A DNA stretch of 64,000 nt from Melaminivora suipulveris (GCF_003008575.1 NZ_CP027667.1:2628001-2692000), one strand, 5' to 3'. Numbered from the stretch's first letter, positions 42,027-51,668 are shown. Numbers and translations are program-made. The notes: generated by a model from the sequence alone, not told the origin.

Positions 42027-43196
42027 ATGAAGCGCATTTCCAACAAGCTGGGTTCGTTGCTGCTGGGGGGATCGGCCTGGATGGCTGTCGCGGCCCACGC
42101 GGTGCAGGACCTGCCCGGTGGCCCCGCGGTCAACCAGCTCAACCTGCACCCGCCGGTGACGAAGATCGCCGAGGAGCAGCATTTCCTGCACTGGATGATG
42201 CTGATCGTCTGCACGGTGATCTTCATCGGCGTCTTCGGGGTGATGTTCTATTCCATCTGGCACCACCGCAAGTCGCGCGGCGCCAAGGCCGCCAATTTCC
42301 ACGAGTCCGTCACCGTCGAGGTCGCCTGGACCGTCATCCCCTTCATCATCATCATCCTGATGGCCCTGCCGGCCACCAAGGTGCTGGTGGCGCAAAAGGA
42401 CACCACCAACGCCGACCTGACCATCAAGGCCACCGGCTACCAGTGGAAGTGGGGCTACGACTACATCACCGGCGAGGGCGAGGGCCTGGGCTTCGTGTCC
42501 ACGCTGGACAGCAGCCACCGCGCGATGTCCGACAGCGGCGACGTCAGCCAGGCGCCGGTGGACTATCTGCTCAAGGTGGACAACCCGCTGGTCGTGCCGG
42601 TGGGCAAGAAGGTGCGCATCATCACCACCGCCAACGACGTGATCCACGCCTTCATGGTGCCGGCCTTCGGCATCAAGCAGGACGCCATCCCCGGCTTCGT
42701 GCGCGACACGTGGTTTCGCGCCGAGAAGGTGGGCGACTACTACGGCCAGTGCGCCGAGCTGTGCGGCAAGGAGCACGCCTACATGCCCATCCACGTGAAG
42801 GTCGTGTCCGCGCCTGAATACACCGCCTGGGTGGCCGGCGAGAAGAAAAAGCTCGCCGCCAAGCAAGATGACCCCAACAAGGTCTGGACGCTCGAGGCCA
42901 TGCTGCCGCGCGGCGAGAAGGTCTATGCCGCCAACTGCGCCGCCTGCCACCAGGCCAACGGCAAGGGCGCCGGCCCGATCAAGCCGCTGGACGGCTCGGC
43001 CATCGTGCTTGACAAGGACCACACCAAGCAGATCCACATCGTGCTCAACGGCGCGGCCGGTGGCGCCATGCCGCCCTGGAAGCAGCTGGGCGACACCGAC
43101 CTGGCAGCGGTGATGACCTACACCAAGAACGCCTGGTCCAACAAGACTGGCCAGATCGTGCAGCCCGCCGAGGTGCTGGCCGAGCGCGGCAAGTGA
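42027..43196 (+). CDS. coxB: cytochrome c oxidase subunit II with fused cytochrome c domain
   Basis: A 389-residue subunit of the aa3-type terminal oxidase. After a signal peptide come two membrane helices (HWMMLIVCTVIFIGVFGVMF and TVIPFIIIILMALPATKVLV) and the CuA domain with ligands in GQCAELCGKEHAYMP near 250. A C-terminal cytochrome c domain has the heme motif CAACH near 310 and a methionine ligand in AMPPWKQL. The start at ATG 42027 gives a normal signal peptide with GAAGTGAG before it. First gene of the oxidase operon. Confidence 0.93.
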   Translation: MKRISNKLGSLLLGGSAWMAVAAHAVQDLPGGPAVNQLNLHPPVTKIAEEQHFLHWMMLIVCTVIFIGVFGVMFYSIWHHRKSRGAKAANFHESVTVEVAWTVIPFIIIILMALPATKVLVAQKDTTNADLTIKATGYQWKWGYDYITGEGEGLGFVSTLDSSHRAMSDSGDVSQAPVDYLLKVDNPLVVPVGKKVRIITTANDVIHAFMVPAFGIKQDAIPGFVRDTWFRAEKVGDYYGQCAELCGKEHAYMPIHVKVVSAPEYTAWVAGEKKKLAAKQDDPNKVWTLEAMLPRGEKVYAANCAACHQANGKGAGPIKPLDGSAIVLDKDHTKQIHIVLNGAAGGAMPPWKQLGDTDLAAVMTYTKNAWSNKTGQIVQPAEVLAERGK

Positions 43197-43228
43197 GCGC
43201 AACGCACGGATAAAAGAGGACCCAAGTC

Positions 43229-44869
43229 ATGAGCGCAGTTCTGGACAACCACGGGCACGGCGGGGCAGGCCATGCCCACGGGCACGACGATCACCACCAC
43301 GCCACGCCCACGGGCTGGCGGCGCTGGATGTTCGCCACCAACCACAAGGACATCGGCACGCTGTACATGCTGTTTTCCTTCACCATGCTGATGGTCGGCG
43401 GGGTGTTGGCGATGCTGATTCGCGCCGAGCTGTTCCAGCCCGGCCTGCAGCTGGTCAACCCCGAGCTGTTCAACCAGCTGACCACCATGCACGGCATCAT
43501 CATGGTGTTCGGCGCCATCATGCCGGCCTTCGTGGGCTTCGCGAACTGGATGCTGCCGCTGCAGATCGGCGCGTCGGACATGGCGTTCGCACGCATGAAC
43601 AACTTCAGCTTCTGGCTGCTGGTGCCGGCCGCCATCATGCTGGTGGGCTCGTTCTTCATGCCTGGTGGCGCCCCGGCCGCGGGCTGGACGATGTATGCGC
43701 CGCTGACGCTTCAGATGGGCCCGTCCATGGACGTGGCGATCTTCTCGCTGCACATCATGGGCGCGAGCTCCATCATGGGCGCGATCAACATCATCGTCAC
43801 CATCCTGAACATGCGCGCGCCCGGCATGACGCTGATGAAGATGCCCATGTTCTGCTGGACCTGGCTGATCACGGCCTACTTGCTGATTGCCGTGATGCCC
43901 GTGCTGGCCGGCGCCATCACCATGACGCTGACGGATCGCCACTTCGGCACCAGCTTCTTCAACGCCGCCGGCGGCGGTGACCCGATCATGTACCAGCACA
44001 TCTTCTGGTTCTTCGGTCACCCCGAGGTGTACATCATGATCCTGCCGGCGTTCGGCATCGTCAGCCAGGTCGTGCCCGCATTCAGCAGGAAGCGCCTGTT
44101 CGGCTACGCCTCGATGGTGTATGCCGTGGCGGCGATCGCCATCCTGTCGTTCATCGTCTGGGCGCACCACATGTTCACCACCGGCATGCCGGTGACGGGG
44201 CAGCTGTTCTTCATGTACGCCACCATGCTGATCTCGGTGCCGACGGCGGTGAAGATCTTCAACTGGACGGCCACCATGTGGCGCGGCTCGATGACCTTCG
44301 AGACGCCCATGCTGTGGGCCGTGGGCTTCATCTTCGTGTTCACCATCGGCGGCTTCACCGGGCTGTTCGTGGCCATGGCGCCGCTGGACATCCAGCTGCA
44401 GGACACCTACTACATCGTCGCCCACTTCCACTACGTGCTGGTGGCCGGCTCGCTGTTCGCCATGTTCTCGGGCTACTACTACTGGGCTCCGAAGTGGACG
44501 GGCGTGATGTACAACGAGTCGCGCGGCAAGTTCCATTTCTGGGGCTCGATGATCACCTTCAACATCACCTTCTTCCCGATGCACTTCCTGGGGCTGGCCG
44601 GCATGCCGCGCCGCTATGCCGACTACCCCATGCAGTTCGCCGACTTCAACCTGATCGCCTCCATCGGCGCCTTTGGTTTCGGCCTGATGCAGGTGTACTT
44701 CTTCTTCTTCGTGGTGCTGCCCGCCATGCGCGGGCGCGGCGTGCCGGCGCCGCAAAAGCCCTGGGAAGCCGCCGAAGGCCTGGAGTGGGAGGTGCCCTCG
44801 CCCGCGCCCTTCCACACCTTCGAGGTGCCCCCTAAGCTCGACGCCACCGCCACGCGCGTGATCGGCTGA
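43229..44869 (+). CDS. coxA: cytochrome c oxidase subunit I
   Basis: A 546-residue catalytic subunit with twelve membrane helices. Heme a/a3 and CuB ligands are recognisable: HGIIMVFGAIMP, the cross-linked His-Tyr site in GHPEVYIMILPAFG, WAHHMFTTG and YYIVAHFHYVLVAG. The D- and K-channel regions look normal for an A-type oxidase. Odd feature: a histidine-rich N-terminal segment (AGHAHGHDDHHHA) that could bind metal. It lies 32 bp after coxB. Confidence 0.96.
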   Translation: MSAVLDNHGHGGAGHAHGHDDHHHATPTGWRRWMFATNHKDIGTLYMLFSFTMLMVGGVLAMLIRAELFQPGLQLVNPELFNQLTTMHGIIMVFGAIMPAFVGFANWMLPLQIGASDMAFARMNNFSFWLLVPAAIMLVGSFFMPGGAPAAGWTMYAPLTLQMGPSMDVAIFSLHIMGASSIMGAINIIVTILNMRAPGMTLMKMPMFCWTWLITAYLLIAVMPVLAGAITMTLTDRHFGTSFFNAAGGGDPIMYQHIFWFFGHPEVYIMILPAFGIVSQVVPAFSRKRLFGYASMVYAVAAIAILSFIVWAHHMFTTGMPVTGQLFFMYATMLISVPTAVKIFNWTATMWRGSMTFETPMLWAVGFIFVFTIGGFTGLFVAMAPLDIQLQDTYYIVAHFHYVLVAGSLFAMFSGYYYWAPKWTGVMYNESRGKFHFWGSMITFNITFFPMHFLGLAGMPRRYADYPMQFADFNLIASIGAFGFGLMQVYFFFFVVLPAMRGRGVPAPQKPWEAAEGLEWEVPSPAPFHTFEVPPKLDATATRVIG

Positions 44870-44896
44870 TCGGCACACATCCACGAGAACGCAGCC

Positions 44897-45010
44897 ATGC
44901 CCCTGCCCGAAGACAAGAGAAAAGCCAACCTGCGGCTGGCGCTGATCCTGGCGTCCCTGGCGCTGGTGTTTTTCCTCGGCTTCTTCGTGCGCATGGTCTG
45001 GCTGCGCTGA
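44897..45010 (+). CDS. cytochrome oxidase small assembly protein
   Basis: A 37-residue protein: charged N-terminus (MPLPEDKRKANLR) and one membrane helix (LALILASLALVFFLGFFVR). Tiny ORFs of this type occur between coxA and ctaG in many Burkholderiales oxidase operons. The position, orientation and membrane-protein composition support coding. It may assist oxidase assembly; no direct evidence. Confidence 0.7.
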   Translation: MPLPEDKRKANLRLALILASLALVFFLGFFVRMVWLR

Positions 45011-45055
45011 AGTTCGAACACCGGATACTGCGACACGCAGCGGAGGCGACAGGCG

Positions 45056-45685
45056 ATGGGTACGCGGCAGGACAACGTCAGGATGGTGGGCAAGCTGGCA
45101 GTGGTGACGCTGGGCATGTTCGCCTTCGGCTACATCCTGATCCCCATCTACAAGAGCATCTGCGAGGTCACGGGCATCAACATCCTGACGCTGTCCGAGC
45201 GTCTGGTGCCCGGCAACGGCACGGCCGGTCCGAACGCGCGCATCCCCAGCAATACGCAGGTCGACAAGACGCGCACCATCACGGTGGTGTTCGACGCCAA
45301 CGCGCGCGGGCCCTGGGATTTCAAGCCGGCGCAAAGCTCCATGCAGGTGCATCCCGGCGAGTTGGCCACGGTGATGTACGAGTTCCAGAACATCCAGGAC
45401 CGGCGCATGTCGGCGCAGGCCATTCCCAGCTACGCACCACGCCAGGCGGCGGCGCACTTCACCAAGCTGGAGTGCTTCTGCTTCAGCCAGTACACGCTCG
45501 AGCCGGGCGAGAAAAAGCTCTGGCCCGTGGCCTTCGTGATCGATCCGCGCCTGTCCAGGGACGTCAGCACCATCACCCTGTCCTACACCTTCTTCGAAGT
45601 CGGCGGCCGCACGCCGGCGGCGCCGCAGCAGTCCGCCGCGGCCCCCGTGGGCGCGGCGCTGGCCGCGGGGGGCGGCGGTGCATGA
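45056..45685 (+). CDS. ctaG: CtaG/Cox11 copper chaperone for cytochrome oxidase
   Basis: A 209-residue protein that delivers copper to the CuB site of CoxA. One N-terminal membrane anchor (KLAVVTLGMFAFGYILIPIY) precedes the periplasmic immunoglobulin-like domain. The copper-binding CFC motif is present in LECFCFSQYTLEPGE. The stop overlaps the next start (ATGA). Length is normal. Confidence 0.93.
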   Translation: MGTRQDNVRMVGKLAVVTLGMFAFGYILIPIYKSICEVTGINILTLSERLVPGNGTAGPNARIPSNTQVDKTRTITVVFDANARGPWDFKPAQSSMQVHPGELATVMYEFQNIQDRRMSAQAIPSYAPRQAAAHFTKLECFCFSQYTLEPGEKKLWPVAFVIDPRLSRDVSTITLSYTFFEVGGRTPAAPQQSAAAPVGAALAAGGGGA

Positions 45686-45897
45686 AGGACGACGGCGCCA
45701 ACCCCCACTCGCCGCGCAAGACTTCGCTGGCGCGCACGTTGCGCGCCGTGGCCTGGTCGCTGATCGGCTTGCGCGCGGGCGAGGAATACCGGCGCGACCT
45801 GCAGAACATCCAGCCGCTGCACGTCGTGCTGATCGGCCTGATCGCGCTGTTTGCGCTGGTCCTGGGGCTGATCGTGCTGGTGCGCTGGATCGTGTAG
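45682..45897 (+). CDS. DUF2970 membrane protein
   Basis: A 71-residue protein with RAVAWSLIGLRAGEEYRRDL and a C-terminal membrane helix (VVLIGLIALFALVLGLIVLV), the DUF2970 pattern. Function unknown; the gene is regularly located between ctaG and coxC in betaproteobacteria. The ATG overlaps the ctaG stop. Confidence 0.8.
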   Translation: MKDDGANPHSPRKTSLARTLRAVAWSLIGLRAGEEYRRDLQNIQPLHVVLIGLIALFALVLGLIVLVRWIV

Positions 45898-45967
45898 GGC
45901 GGCTGCGGGCGACGACGACACAACAACGACGGGACCACCCCAACAGATTTGAGATCGAGGAGATGAC

Positions 45968-46849
45968 ATGAGTGCAACCACCCCCGGCGCGACGCCGTAC
46001 TACTACGTTCCCGCAGAGTCGCGGCATCCGCTGCTGGCGGCTATCGGCCTGTTCTTCGTGATCCTGGGCGCCAGCCAGTGGATCAACGGCCACCAGTGGG
46101 GCAAGTATTCCTTCTGGTTCGGCATCGCCTGGTGGCTGTTCGTGCTGTTCCAGTGGTTCCGCGAGGCCGCGCGCGAGAGCGAGCGCGGGCTGTACGGGCG
46201 CAAGATCGACCTGTCGTATCGCTGGAGCATGAGCTGGTTCATCTTCTCCGAGGTCATGTTCTTCGGCGCCTTCTTCACTGCCCTGTGGTGGGCGCGCGCG
46301 CACTCGGTGCCCGAACTGGCCAGCGTCGACAACGGTCTGCTGTGGCCCGGCTTCAAGTCGGTCTGGCCCAGCCTGGCCGCTGGCGCCACGGCCTCGCCCG
46401 CCGGCACGGTGGAGCCCTTCCAGACGGTGGGCCCCTTCTGGCTGCCGACCATCAACACCGCGCTGCTGCTGACCTCCGGCGTGACACTGACCATCGCCCA
46501 CCACGCCCTGCAGGCCGGCAACCGCGGCCGCACCATCGCCTTCATGTGGGTCACGGTGCTGCTGGGCATCACCTTCCTGTTCGTGCAGGGCTACGAGTAC
46601 TACCACCTCTATACCGAGCTGAACCTGAAGATGAGCTCGGGCGTGTTCGGCTCGACCTTCTTCCTGCTCACGGGCTTTCACGGCTTCCACGTGTTCGTGG
46701 GCATGCTGATGCTGCTGTTCATCACGCTGCGCCTGCAAAGCGGCCACTTCACCGCCGAGCGCCACTTCGGCTTCGAGGGCGCTGCCTGGTACTGGCACTT
46801 CGTGGACGTGGTCTGGCTGGGCCTGTACATCCTCGTCTACTGGATGTGA
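45968..46849 (+). CDS. coxC: cytochrome c oxidase subunit III
   Basis: A 293-residue seven-helix subunit of the aa3 oxidase. Conserved parts are RHPLLAAIGLFFVILGASQW, WFIFSEVMFFGAFFTALWWA, FLLTGFHGFHVFVGMLMLL and the C-terminal WYWHFVDVVWLGLYILVYW. Good GAGGAG site before the ATG. Last structural gene; a terminator follows 26 bp after the stop. Confidence 0.96.
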   Translation: MSATTPGATPYYYVPAESRHPLLAAIGLFFVILGASQWINGHQWGKYSFWFGIAWWLFVLFQWFREAARESERGLYGRKIDLSYRWSMSWFIFSEVMFFGAFFTALWWARAHSVPELASVDNGLLWPGFKSVWPSLAAGATASPAGTVEPFQTVGPFWLPTINTALLLTSGVTLTIAHHALQAGNRGRTIAFMWVTVLLGITFLFVQGYEYYHLYTELNLKMSSGVFGSTFFLLTGFHGFHVFVGMLMLLFITLRLQSGHFTAERHFGFEGAAWYWHFVDVVWLGLYILVYWM

Positions 46850-46875
46850 GCCTGCGCGCAGGCGGGGCCCACAGA

Positions 46876-46897
46876 AGCGCCGCGAGGCGCTTTTTTT
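46876..46897 (+). terminator. intrinsic terminator after coxC
   Basis: AGCGCC-GCGA-GGCGCT hairpin followed by six further T residues. Confidence 0.88.
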
Positions 46898-46934
46898 ACC
46901 GGCCGCGCGAGGTTCGATCAGCAGTCGTTCGATT

Positions 46935-46994
46935 CAAAAATGATAGCTGGAGGCGCTTGTTCCACGCCGACTGAGGGCCTAAAACACTGAAAAT
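46935..46994 (+). repeat. dispersed AT-rich intergenic repeat, copy 10
   Basis: Forward copy: AAATGATAGCTGGAGGCGCT, then ACGCCGACTGAGGGCC and A-rich sequence. Between the coxC terminator and the leftward DUF2909 gene. Confidence 0.75.
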
Positions 46995-47034
46995 CGGTGT
47001 TTCGCGGCCCCCGCAGAGCCCATTTGAAAGCCCC

Positions 47035-47268
47035 TCAACGCGGGCCGGCCGGCAGGCCCGAGGGCTGGATGTAACCCAGCTTCCAGGCCGCCAGCACGCA
47101 CAGGAACAGGGTCACCGACAACCCCACCCGCAGCGCCAGCGACCAGGCCATGCGCCGGCTGCGCACGCGGTCGTCCTCGCCCTCCCGGTCGCCGCGCATC
47201 ATGAAAAACAGCGCCGAGCCCAGGCTGGCGAGAATGGCGAGAAATGCGAGAGCCACGAGGATTTTCAT
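47035..47268 (-). CDS. DUF2909 twin-transmembrane protein
   Basis: A 77-residue protein with two hydrophobic helices (LVALAFLAILASLGSALFFM and LRVGLSVTLFLCVLAAWKLG) separated by an acidic/basic loop, matching DUF2909. Found next to oxidase assembly genes in related genomes. It is the only leftward gene inside the oxidase cluster and is divergent from surf1. Function unknown. Confidence 0.8.
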   Translation of the reverse strand: MKILVALAFLAILASLGSALFFMMRGDREGEDDRVRSRRMAWSLALRVGLSVTLFLCVLAAWKLGYIQPSGLPAGPR

Positions 47269-47352
47269 GTTTCAACCAGGGTGTGCAGGGCCATCCGGCG
47301 GGGCGCGACGCGTCGCTGCCCTGGCGCTGCTGAAACGGCGAGTGTGCGCCTG

Positions 47353-48129
47353 ATGCAAGACCATTATCCCGCCAGCACTACGCGCCAGCGCCTCGGCTGG
47401 CGCTTCTGGCTGACCACGCTGGCGGCCATGGTGGCCATCGCGGTCACGGCCTCTCTGGGGCGCTGGCAGCTCGCGCGCGCGGCGCAAAAGCAGGCGCTGC
47501 AGGCGGCCATCGACGAGCGCGGTCAGCAGTCCCCTCTTGCGACCACTGAACTGCTGTCCGCGCGCGGACAGGGCTCCGCCGAAGCACTGCTGCACCGCTC
47601 CGTGCGCCTGCGTGGGCGCTGGGAGCCGGCCACGACCGTGTATCTGGACAACCGGCAGATGTATGGCCGGCCGGGTTTTTACGTCATCACGGCGCTGCGC
47701 CTGGAGGAGGGCGGCGCGTCCGTGCTGGTGCAGCGCGGCTGGGTGCCGCGCCATTTCCAGGAGCGCACGCAGCTGCCCGAGATCGCCACGCCGACGGGCG
47801 AGGTGACGGTCGAAGGTCGCATTGCCAGCGCGCCATCGCGGCTGTACGAGTTCACGCACGCCGCCGATGCGCAAGGGTCTTCGGCCATCCGGCAGAATCT
47901 GGACATCGCAGCCTTCGCTGCCGAGACCGGCCTGCCGCTGCTGCCCCTGTCCGTGGTGCAGACCGGCAGCGCCAGCGATGGCCTGTCGCGCGACTGGCCC
48001 GCCGTGGACAGCGGCGTGGACAAGCACTACGGCTACGCATTCCAATGGTTCGGGCTCTGCGCCCTGGTGGCAATCCTGTATGTCTGGTTCCAACTCATCC
48101 GACGCTTCGTCGCTCGCCCCCGGCCTTGA
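47353..48129 (+). CDS. SURF1-family oxidase assembly protein
   Basis: A 258-residue heme a-binding assembly factor for cytochrome oxidase. The N-terminal helix (RFWLTTLAAMVAIAVTASLG) runs into the SURF1 signature GRWQLARAAQKQAL, then VRLRGRWEPATTVYLDNRQM and LVQRGWVPR, and the C-terminal helix HYGYAFQWFGLCALVAILYV. The start at ATG 47353 precedes the first helix. The next gene appears to start inside its 3' end. Confidence 0.9.
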   Translation: MQDHYPASTTRQRLGWRFWLTTLAAMVAIAVTASLGRWQLARAAQKQALQAAIDERGQQSPLATTELLSARGQGSAEALLHRSVRLRGRWEPATTVYLDNRQMYGRPGFYVITALRLEEGGASVLVQRGWVPRHFQERTQLPEIATPTGEVTVEGRIASAPSRLYEFTHAADAQGSSAIRQNLDIAAFAAETGLPLLPLSVVQTGSASDGLSRDWPAVDSGVDKHYGYAFQWFGLCALVAILYVWFQLIRRFVARPRP

Positions 48130-48847
48130 TCGCGCGGGTGCGCCGGCGCGCCAGGCCGTGGACGCCGACCAGCCGCTGGGCCTGACGGTGCACAACCTGC
48201 CGCCCGCTGGCGACGCTCTCGCGGCCATGCAGCGTTCGCGCCGCGGCCGCTGGCAGATGCTGGGCCTGCTGCTGGTGGCCGCCGCGCCGGTGCTGGCGTC
48301 CTACTTCACCTACTACGTGATCCGGCCCGAAGGGCGGCGCAACTTCGGCGAGCTGATCGAGCCGCAGCGCCCCATGCCGCAGGCCATGCAGACCTATGCG
48401 CCGGACGGCGCGGCGCATCCGCTGGGCCAGTTGCGCGGGCAGTGGTTGCTGGTCAGCACCTCCGGCGGCGCCTGCGGCGAGGCCTGCCAGGGCAACCTGT
48501 ACCTGCAGCGCCAGCTGCGCGAGAGCATGGGCCGCGAGAAGGAGCGCATGGACTGGGTCTGGCTGGTCACCGACGACGCGCCGCCCCCCGCCGACATCGC
48601 GCCCGCGCTGGCCCAGGCCACCGTGCTGCGCGTGCCGCAGCAGGAGCTGCAGCAGTGGCTGGCTCCGGCGGCAGGCCATGCGCTGGACGAGCACCTGTAC
48701 GTGGTCGATCCCATGGGCAACTGGATGATGCGCTTTCCCGCCCGCATGGACAAAGCCGGCGCCGCCCAGGCCAAGCGCGACCTGGACCGCCTGCTGCGCG
48801 CCTCGTCTTCCTGGGACAAACCCGGCCGGGAGCCGGAGTCGCGCTGA
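48080..48847 (+). CDS. membrane-anchored SCO/thioredoxin-like protein of the oxidase cluster
   Basis: A 255-residue protein: about 55 N-terminal residues of low conservation, a membrane helix (MLGLLLVAAAPVLASYFTYY), then a periplasmic domain. The first strand, LGQLRGQWLLVSTSGGACGEACQG, resembles a SCO/peroxiredoxin fold with a CxxxC pair. Its place between surf1 and ctaA suggests a role in oxidase copper or redox assembly; not shown. ATG 48080 overlaps surf1 by 50 bp; ATG 48227 is an alternative just before the helix. The stop overlaps the ctaA start by one base. Confidence 0.7.
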   Translation: MSGSNSSDASSLAPGLDRAGAPARQAVDADQPLGLTVHNLPPAGDALAAMQRSRRGRWQMLGLLLVAAAPVLASYFTYYVIRPEGRRNFGELIEPQRPMPQAMQTYAPDGAAHPLGQLRGQWLLVSTSGGACGEACQGNLYLQRQLRESMGREKERMDWVWLVTDDAPPPADIAPALAQATVLRVPQQELQQWLAPAAGHALDEHLYVVDPMGNWMMRFPARMDKAGAAQAKRDLDRLLRASSSWDKPGREPESR

Positions 48848-50043
48848 TGCAACCCCAGCCGCAAACGCTGTATGACCTGGCGCCGGCGCTGGAGCTGATG
48901 GCGCTGGGGCTGGCCATCGCCGGCCTGCCCCTCGCGTGGGTCTGGCGCAAGAATCGCGGCCGCACGCCGGCCGCGCGGCTGCAGGCGCTGGCAGTGCTGA
49001 CGCTGTTTCTGACCTTCGATCTGGTGCTGTTCGGCGCCTTCACGCGCCTGACCGATTCGGGCCTGGGTTGCCCGGATTGGCCCGGCTGCTACGGCAGCGC
49101 CAGCCCGGTGGGCGCGCGCGCCGAGATCGCCGTCGCGCAGGCCGCCATGCCCACCGGCCCGGTCACGCACGGCAAGGCCTGGGTGGAGATGATCCACCGC
49201 TACCTGGCCAGCGGCGTGGGAGTGTTGATCATCGCGCTGACTCTGCTGGCCTGGCGCGAGCGCGCGCGGCTGCGCGCAGCCGGCGCTGAGCGCCAGGCCG
49301 CGCTGAACCCCTGGTGCCCCACCGCCACGCTGGTCTGGGTCTGCCTGCAGGGCGCGTTCGGTGCCCTTACCGTGACCATGAAGCTGTTTCCCGCCATCGT
49401 CACCCTGCACCTGCTGGGCGGGGTGGTGCTGCTGGCGCTGCTGTGCGCGCAGGCCCAGCGCATGACGCAGATCGTGCGCGATCAGCCGCCCGAGCCGTTG
49501 CCGGCGCGGCTGCGCACGGCCCTGCTGGTGGCGATGGCACTCGTGGTGCTGCAGGTGCTGCTGGGCGGCTGGGTCAGCACCAACTACGCCGTGCTGGCCT
49601 GCGCCAGCTTTCCGCAGTGCCAGGGTTCTTGGTGGCCCGACATGGCTTTTGCCGAGGGCTTCACGCTGTGGCGCCCGCTGGGCCTGCGCGCCGATGGCGG
49701 GCACATCAGCTTTGCCGCCCTCACCGCCATCCATTACGCGCACCGGCTGGTGGCCTATGTCGTGCTGGCCGTGCTGGGCCTGCTGGCGTGGGCGCTGCTG
49801 CGCACAGGCCACCTGCGCGCCCAGGCGCGCTGGCTGGCGGCGCTGGCGCTGGCGCAGCTGGTCACCGGGCTGTCCAACGTGGTGCTCGGCTGGCCGCTGG
49901 CTGCGGCCGTGCTGCACACCGGCGGCGCTGCGGCGCTGGTCGTGGTGCTCACCTGGGCCCTGGCCGCCAGCCGCCCGCAAGCCGCCTTTTCCACGCGAGC
50001 TGCTGAAGCGGCCGCGTCTTCTGCACAACGAGTTTCCGCATGA
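48847..50043 (+). CDS. ctaA: heme A synthase (COX15/CtaA)
   Basis: A 398-residue membrane enzyme oxidising heme O to heme A. Eight hydrophobic helices in two four-helix bundles. Heme-ligand histidines lie in [31 protein letters not shown] and [10 protein letters not shown]. The conserved cysteine pairs are in [12 protein letters not shown] and [14 protein letters not shown]. The start at ATG 48847 overlaps the previous stop. It is followed by ctaB with a 4-bp overlap. Confidence 0.94.
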   Translation: MQPQPQTLYDLAPALELMALGLAIAGLPLAWVWRKNRGRTPAARLQALAVLTLFLTFDLVLFGAFTRLTDSGLGCPDWPGCYGSASPVGARAEIAVAQAAMPTGPVTHGKAWVEMIHRYLASGVGVLIIALTLLAWRERARLRAAGAERQAALNPWCPTATLVWVCLQGAFGALTVTMKLFPAIVTLHLLGGVVLLALLCAQAQRMTQIVRDQPPEPLPARLRTALLVAMALVVLQVLLGGWVSTNYAVLACASFPQCQGSWWPDMAFAEGFTLWRPLGLRADGGHISFAALTAIHYAHRLVAYVVLAVLGLLAWALLRTGHLRAQARWLAALALAQLVTGLSNVVLGWPLAAAVLHTGGAAALVVVLTWALAASRPQAAFSTRAAEAAASSAQRVSA

Positions 50044-50963
50044 GCGCCGCTCCCGCCCCCGCTGCCAGTCCCCATCGCTCCGCTCCGGCCCTGCCGCCGC
50101 GGCTGGCGCAGTTCTACGCGCTGACCAAGCCGCGCGTGGTGCAGCTCATCGTGTTTTGCGCCTTCATCGGCATGGTGCTGGCCGTGCCGGGCCTGCCCAG
50201 CGGCGCGCAGTGGCTGCAGATGGCCATTGCCAGCGCGGGCATCTGGCTGGTGGCGGGCGCCGCTGCGGCCTTCAACTGCCTGGTCGAGCGCGGCATCGAC
50301 GCGCGCATGAAGCGCACCTCCTGGCGGCCCACGGCCAGGGGCGAGCTGTCGGCCACCCAGGCGCTGGCGTTCTCGGCGCTGCTGTGCGCGGCCGGATCGG
50401 CGCTGCTGTACGTGCTGGTCAACCCACTGACCATGTGGCTCACCTTTGCCACCTTCGTCGGCTACGCGGTGATCTACACCGTGATCCTCAAACCGCTGAC
50501 GCCGCAGAACATCGTCATCGGCGGCGCATCGGGCGCCATGCCACCGGTGCTGGGCTGGGCGGCCATGACCGGGGAAGTCGGCCCCGAGGCGCTGATCCTG
50601 TTTTTGATCATCTTCCTGTGGACGCCGCCGCACTTCTGGGCGCTGGCGCTGTACCGCGTGGAGGACTACCGCAAATCCGGCCTGCCCATGCTGCCGGTGA
50701 CGCACGGCAACGAATTCACGCGGCTGCAGGTGTTTCTCTACACCCTGATCCTGTTCGCCGGCTGCCTGATGCCCTTCATCTACGGCATGAGCTCGTGGAT
50801 CTACCTGATCGCCGCGGTGCTGCTCAGCCTGGGTTTCTGTTTCTATGGCTTCTGGCTGTGGCGCGACTATTCCGACCAGCTGGCGCGCAAGACCTTCCGC
50901 TTTTCCCTGATCCACCTGAGCGTGCTGTTCGCCGCGCTGCTGGTGGACCACTACGTGTTGTGA
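50040..50963 (+). CDS. ctaB: protoheme IX farnesyltransferase (heme O synthase)
   Basis: A 307-residue UbiA-superfamily prenyltransferase. The two allylic diphosphate/Mg2+ motifs are [15 protein letters not shown] near 79 and the second acidic region around [16 protein letters not shown], with [17 protein letters not shown] between. About nine membrane helices. The start overlaps the ctaA stop, and the stop overlaps the sco start (TGATG). Provides heme O for CtaA. Confidence 0.95.
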   Translation: MSAAPAPAASPHRSAPALPPRLAQFYALTKPRVVQLIVFCAFIGMVLAVPGLPSGAQWLQMAIASAGIWLVAGAAAAFNCLVERGIDARMKRTSWRPTARGELSATQALAFSALLCAAGSALLYVLVNPLTMWLTFATFVGYAVIYTVILKPLTPQNIVIGGASGAMPPVLGWAAMTGEVGPEALILFLIIFLWTPPHFWALALYRVEDYRKSGLPMLPVTHGNEFTRLQVFLYTLILFAGCLMPFIYGMSSWIYLIAAVLLSLGFCFYGFWLWRDYSDQLARKTFRFSLIHLSVLFAALLVDHYVL

Positions 50964-51592
50964 TGCTTCTTCTATCCCGTCGTATAGCTATAAAAAATAT
51001 AGCTACAAGCGCTTTAATTACGCCGACTGCGGCCGCTTTTCTCTCTGCCTGCTCGCCCAGCCCGGGGCCGGCGAAGTTCCAGGGCATCGACGTGACCGGC
51101 GCCGACTACGCGCGCGATCTGCCGCTGCCCGACCAGGACGGCCGCATGCGCAGCCTGTCCGAGTTCGCCGGCAAGGTGGTGGTGGCCTTCTTCGGCTATA
51201 CGCAGTGCCCGGACGTGTGCCCCACGGCCATGAACGAGCTGGCCGAGGTCAAGCGCTCGCTGGGTGCCGACGGCGCGCGCGTGCAGGGCATCTTCGTCAC
51301 CGTCGATCCCGAGCGCGACACGCCCGAGGTGCTCAAGGCCTACATGGCCAACTTCGACCCGACCTTCATCGGCCTGCGCGGCTCGCCCGAGCAGCTGGCG
51401 GCCGTGGCCAAGGACTTCAAGATCTATTACAAGCGGGTAGAGGGCAGCACCCCCACCAGCTACACCATGGACCACTCGGCCGGCAGCTACGTCTACGACA
51501 CGGCCGGCCGCCTGCGCGTCTACCACCGTTACGGCAGCGGCGCCCAGGCGCTGGCCGCCGACGTGCGCACGCTGCTGAATCAGGCCGGCTGA
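50963..51592 (+). CDS. SCO1/SenC copper chaperone lipoprotein, signal peptide made from a dispersed repeat
   Basis: A 209-residue membrane-tethered thioredoxin-fold protein that loads CuA in CoxB. Copper ligands CPDVC are in FGYTQCPDVCPTAMNE and the histidine in SYTMDHSAGSYVYD. The N-terminal lipoprotein signal ends FLSACSPS. Codons 8-28 coincide with a copy of the window-wide intergenic repeat, encoding IAIKNIATSALITPTAAAFL. The ATG overlaps the ctaB stop, and no other start would leave a signal peptide. Last gene of the oxidase assembly operon. Confidence 0.9.
   Translation: MLLLSRRIAIKNIATSALITPTAAAFLSACSPSPGPAKFQGIDVTGADYARDLPLPDQDGRMRSLSEFAGKVVVAFFGYTQCPDVCPTAMNELAEVKRSLGADGARVQGIFVTVDPERDTPEVLKAYMANFDPTFIGLRGSPEQLAAVAKDFKIYYKRVEGSTPTSYTMDHSAGSYVYDTAGRLRVYHRYGSGAQALAADVRTLLNQAG
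50981..51043 (+). repeat. dispersed repeat, copy 11, inside the SCO signal-peptide coding region
   Basis: Forward copy: TATAGCTATAAAAAATATAG, then AAGCGCTTTAATTACGCCGA and CTGCGGCCGCTTTT. It is fully contained in the coding sequence and read in the same frame as copy 12. Confidence 0.8.
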
Positions 51593-51668
51593 GCGGCTGC
51601 GTCTGGTCGGCGCGCCAGGGCAGCGCCGGGCCTGGCGTGGCCTCGGCGCCTGGGCTTTCTCTTGTGGA

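Noticed and set aside
43118..46798. 1226-codon open frame on the minus strand opposite the cox genes
   Set aside because: Histidine/glutamate-rich low-complexity translation antisense to unmistakable coxA, ctaG and coxC; a shadow.
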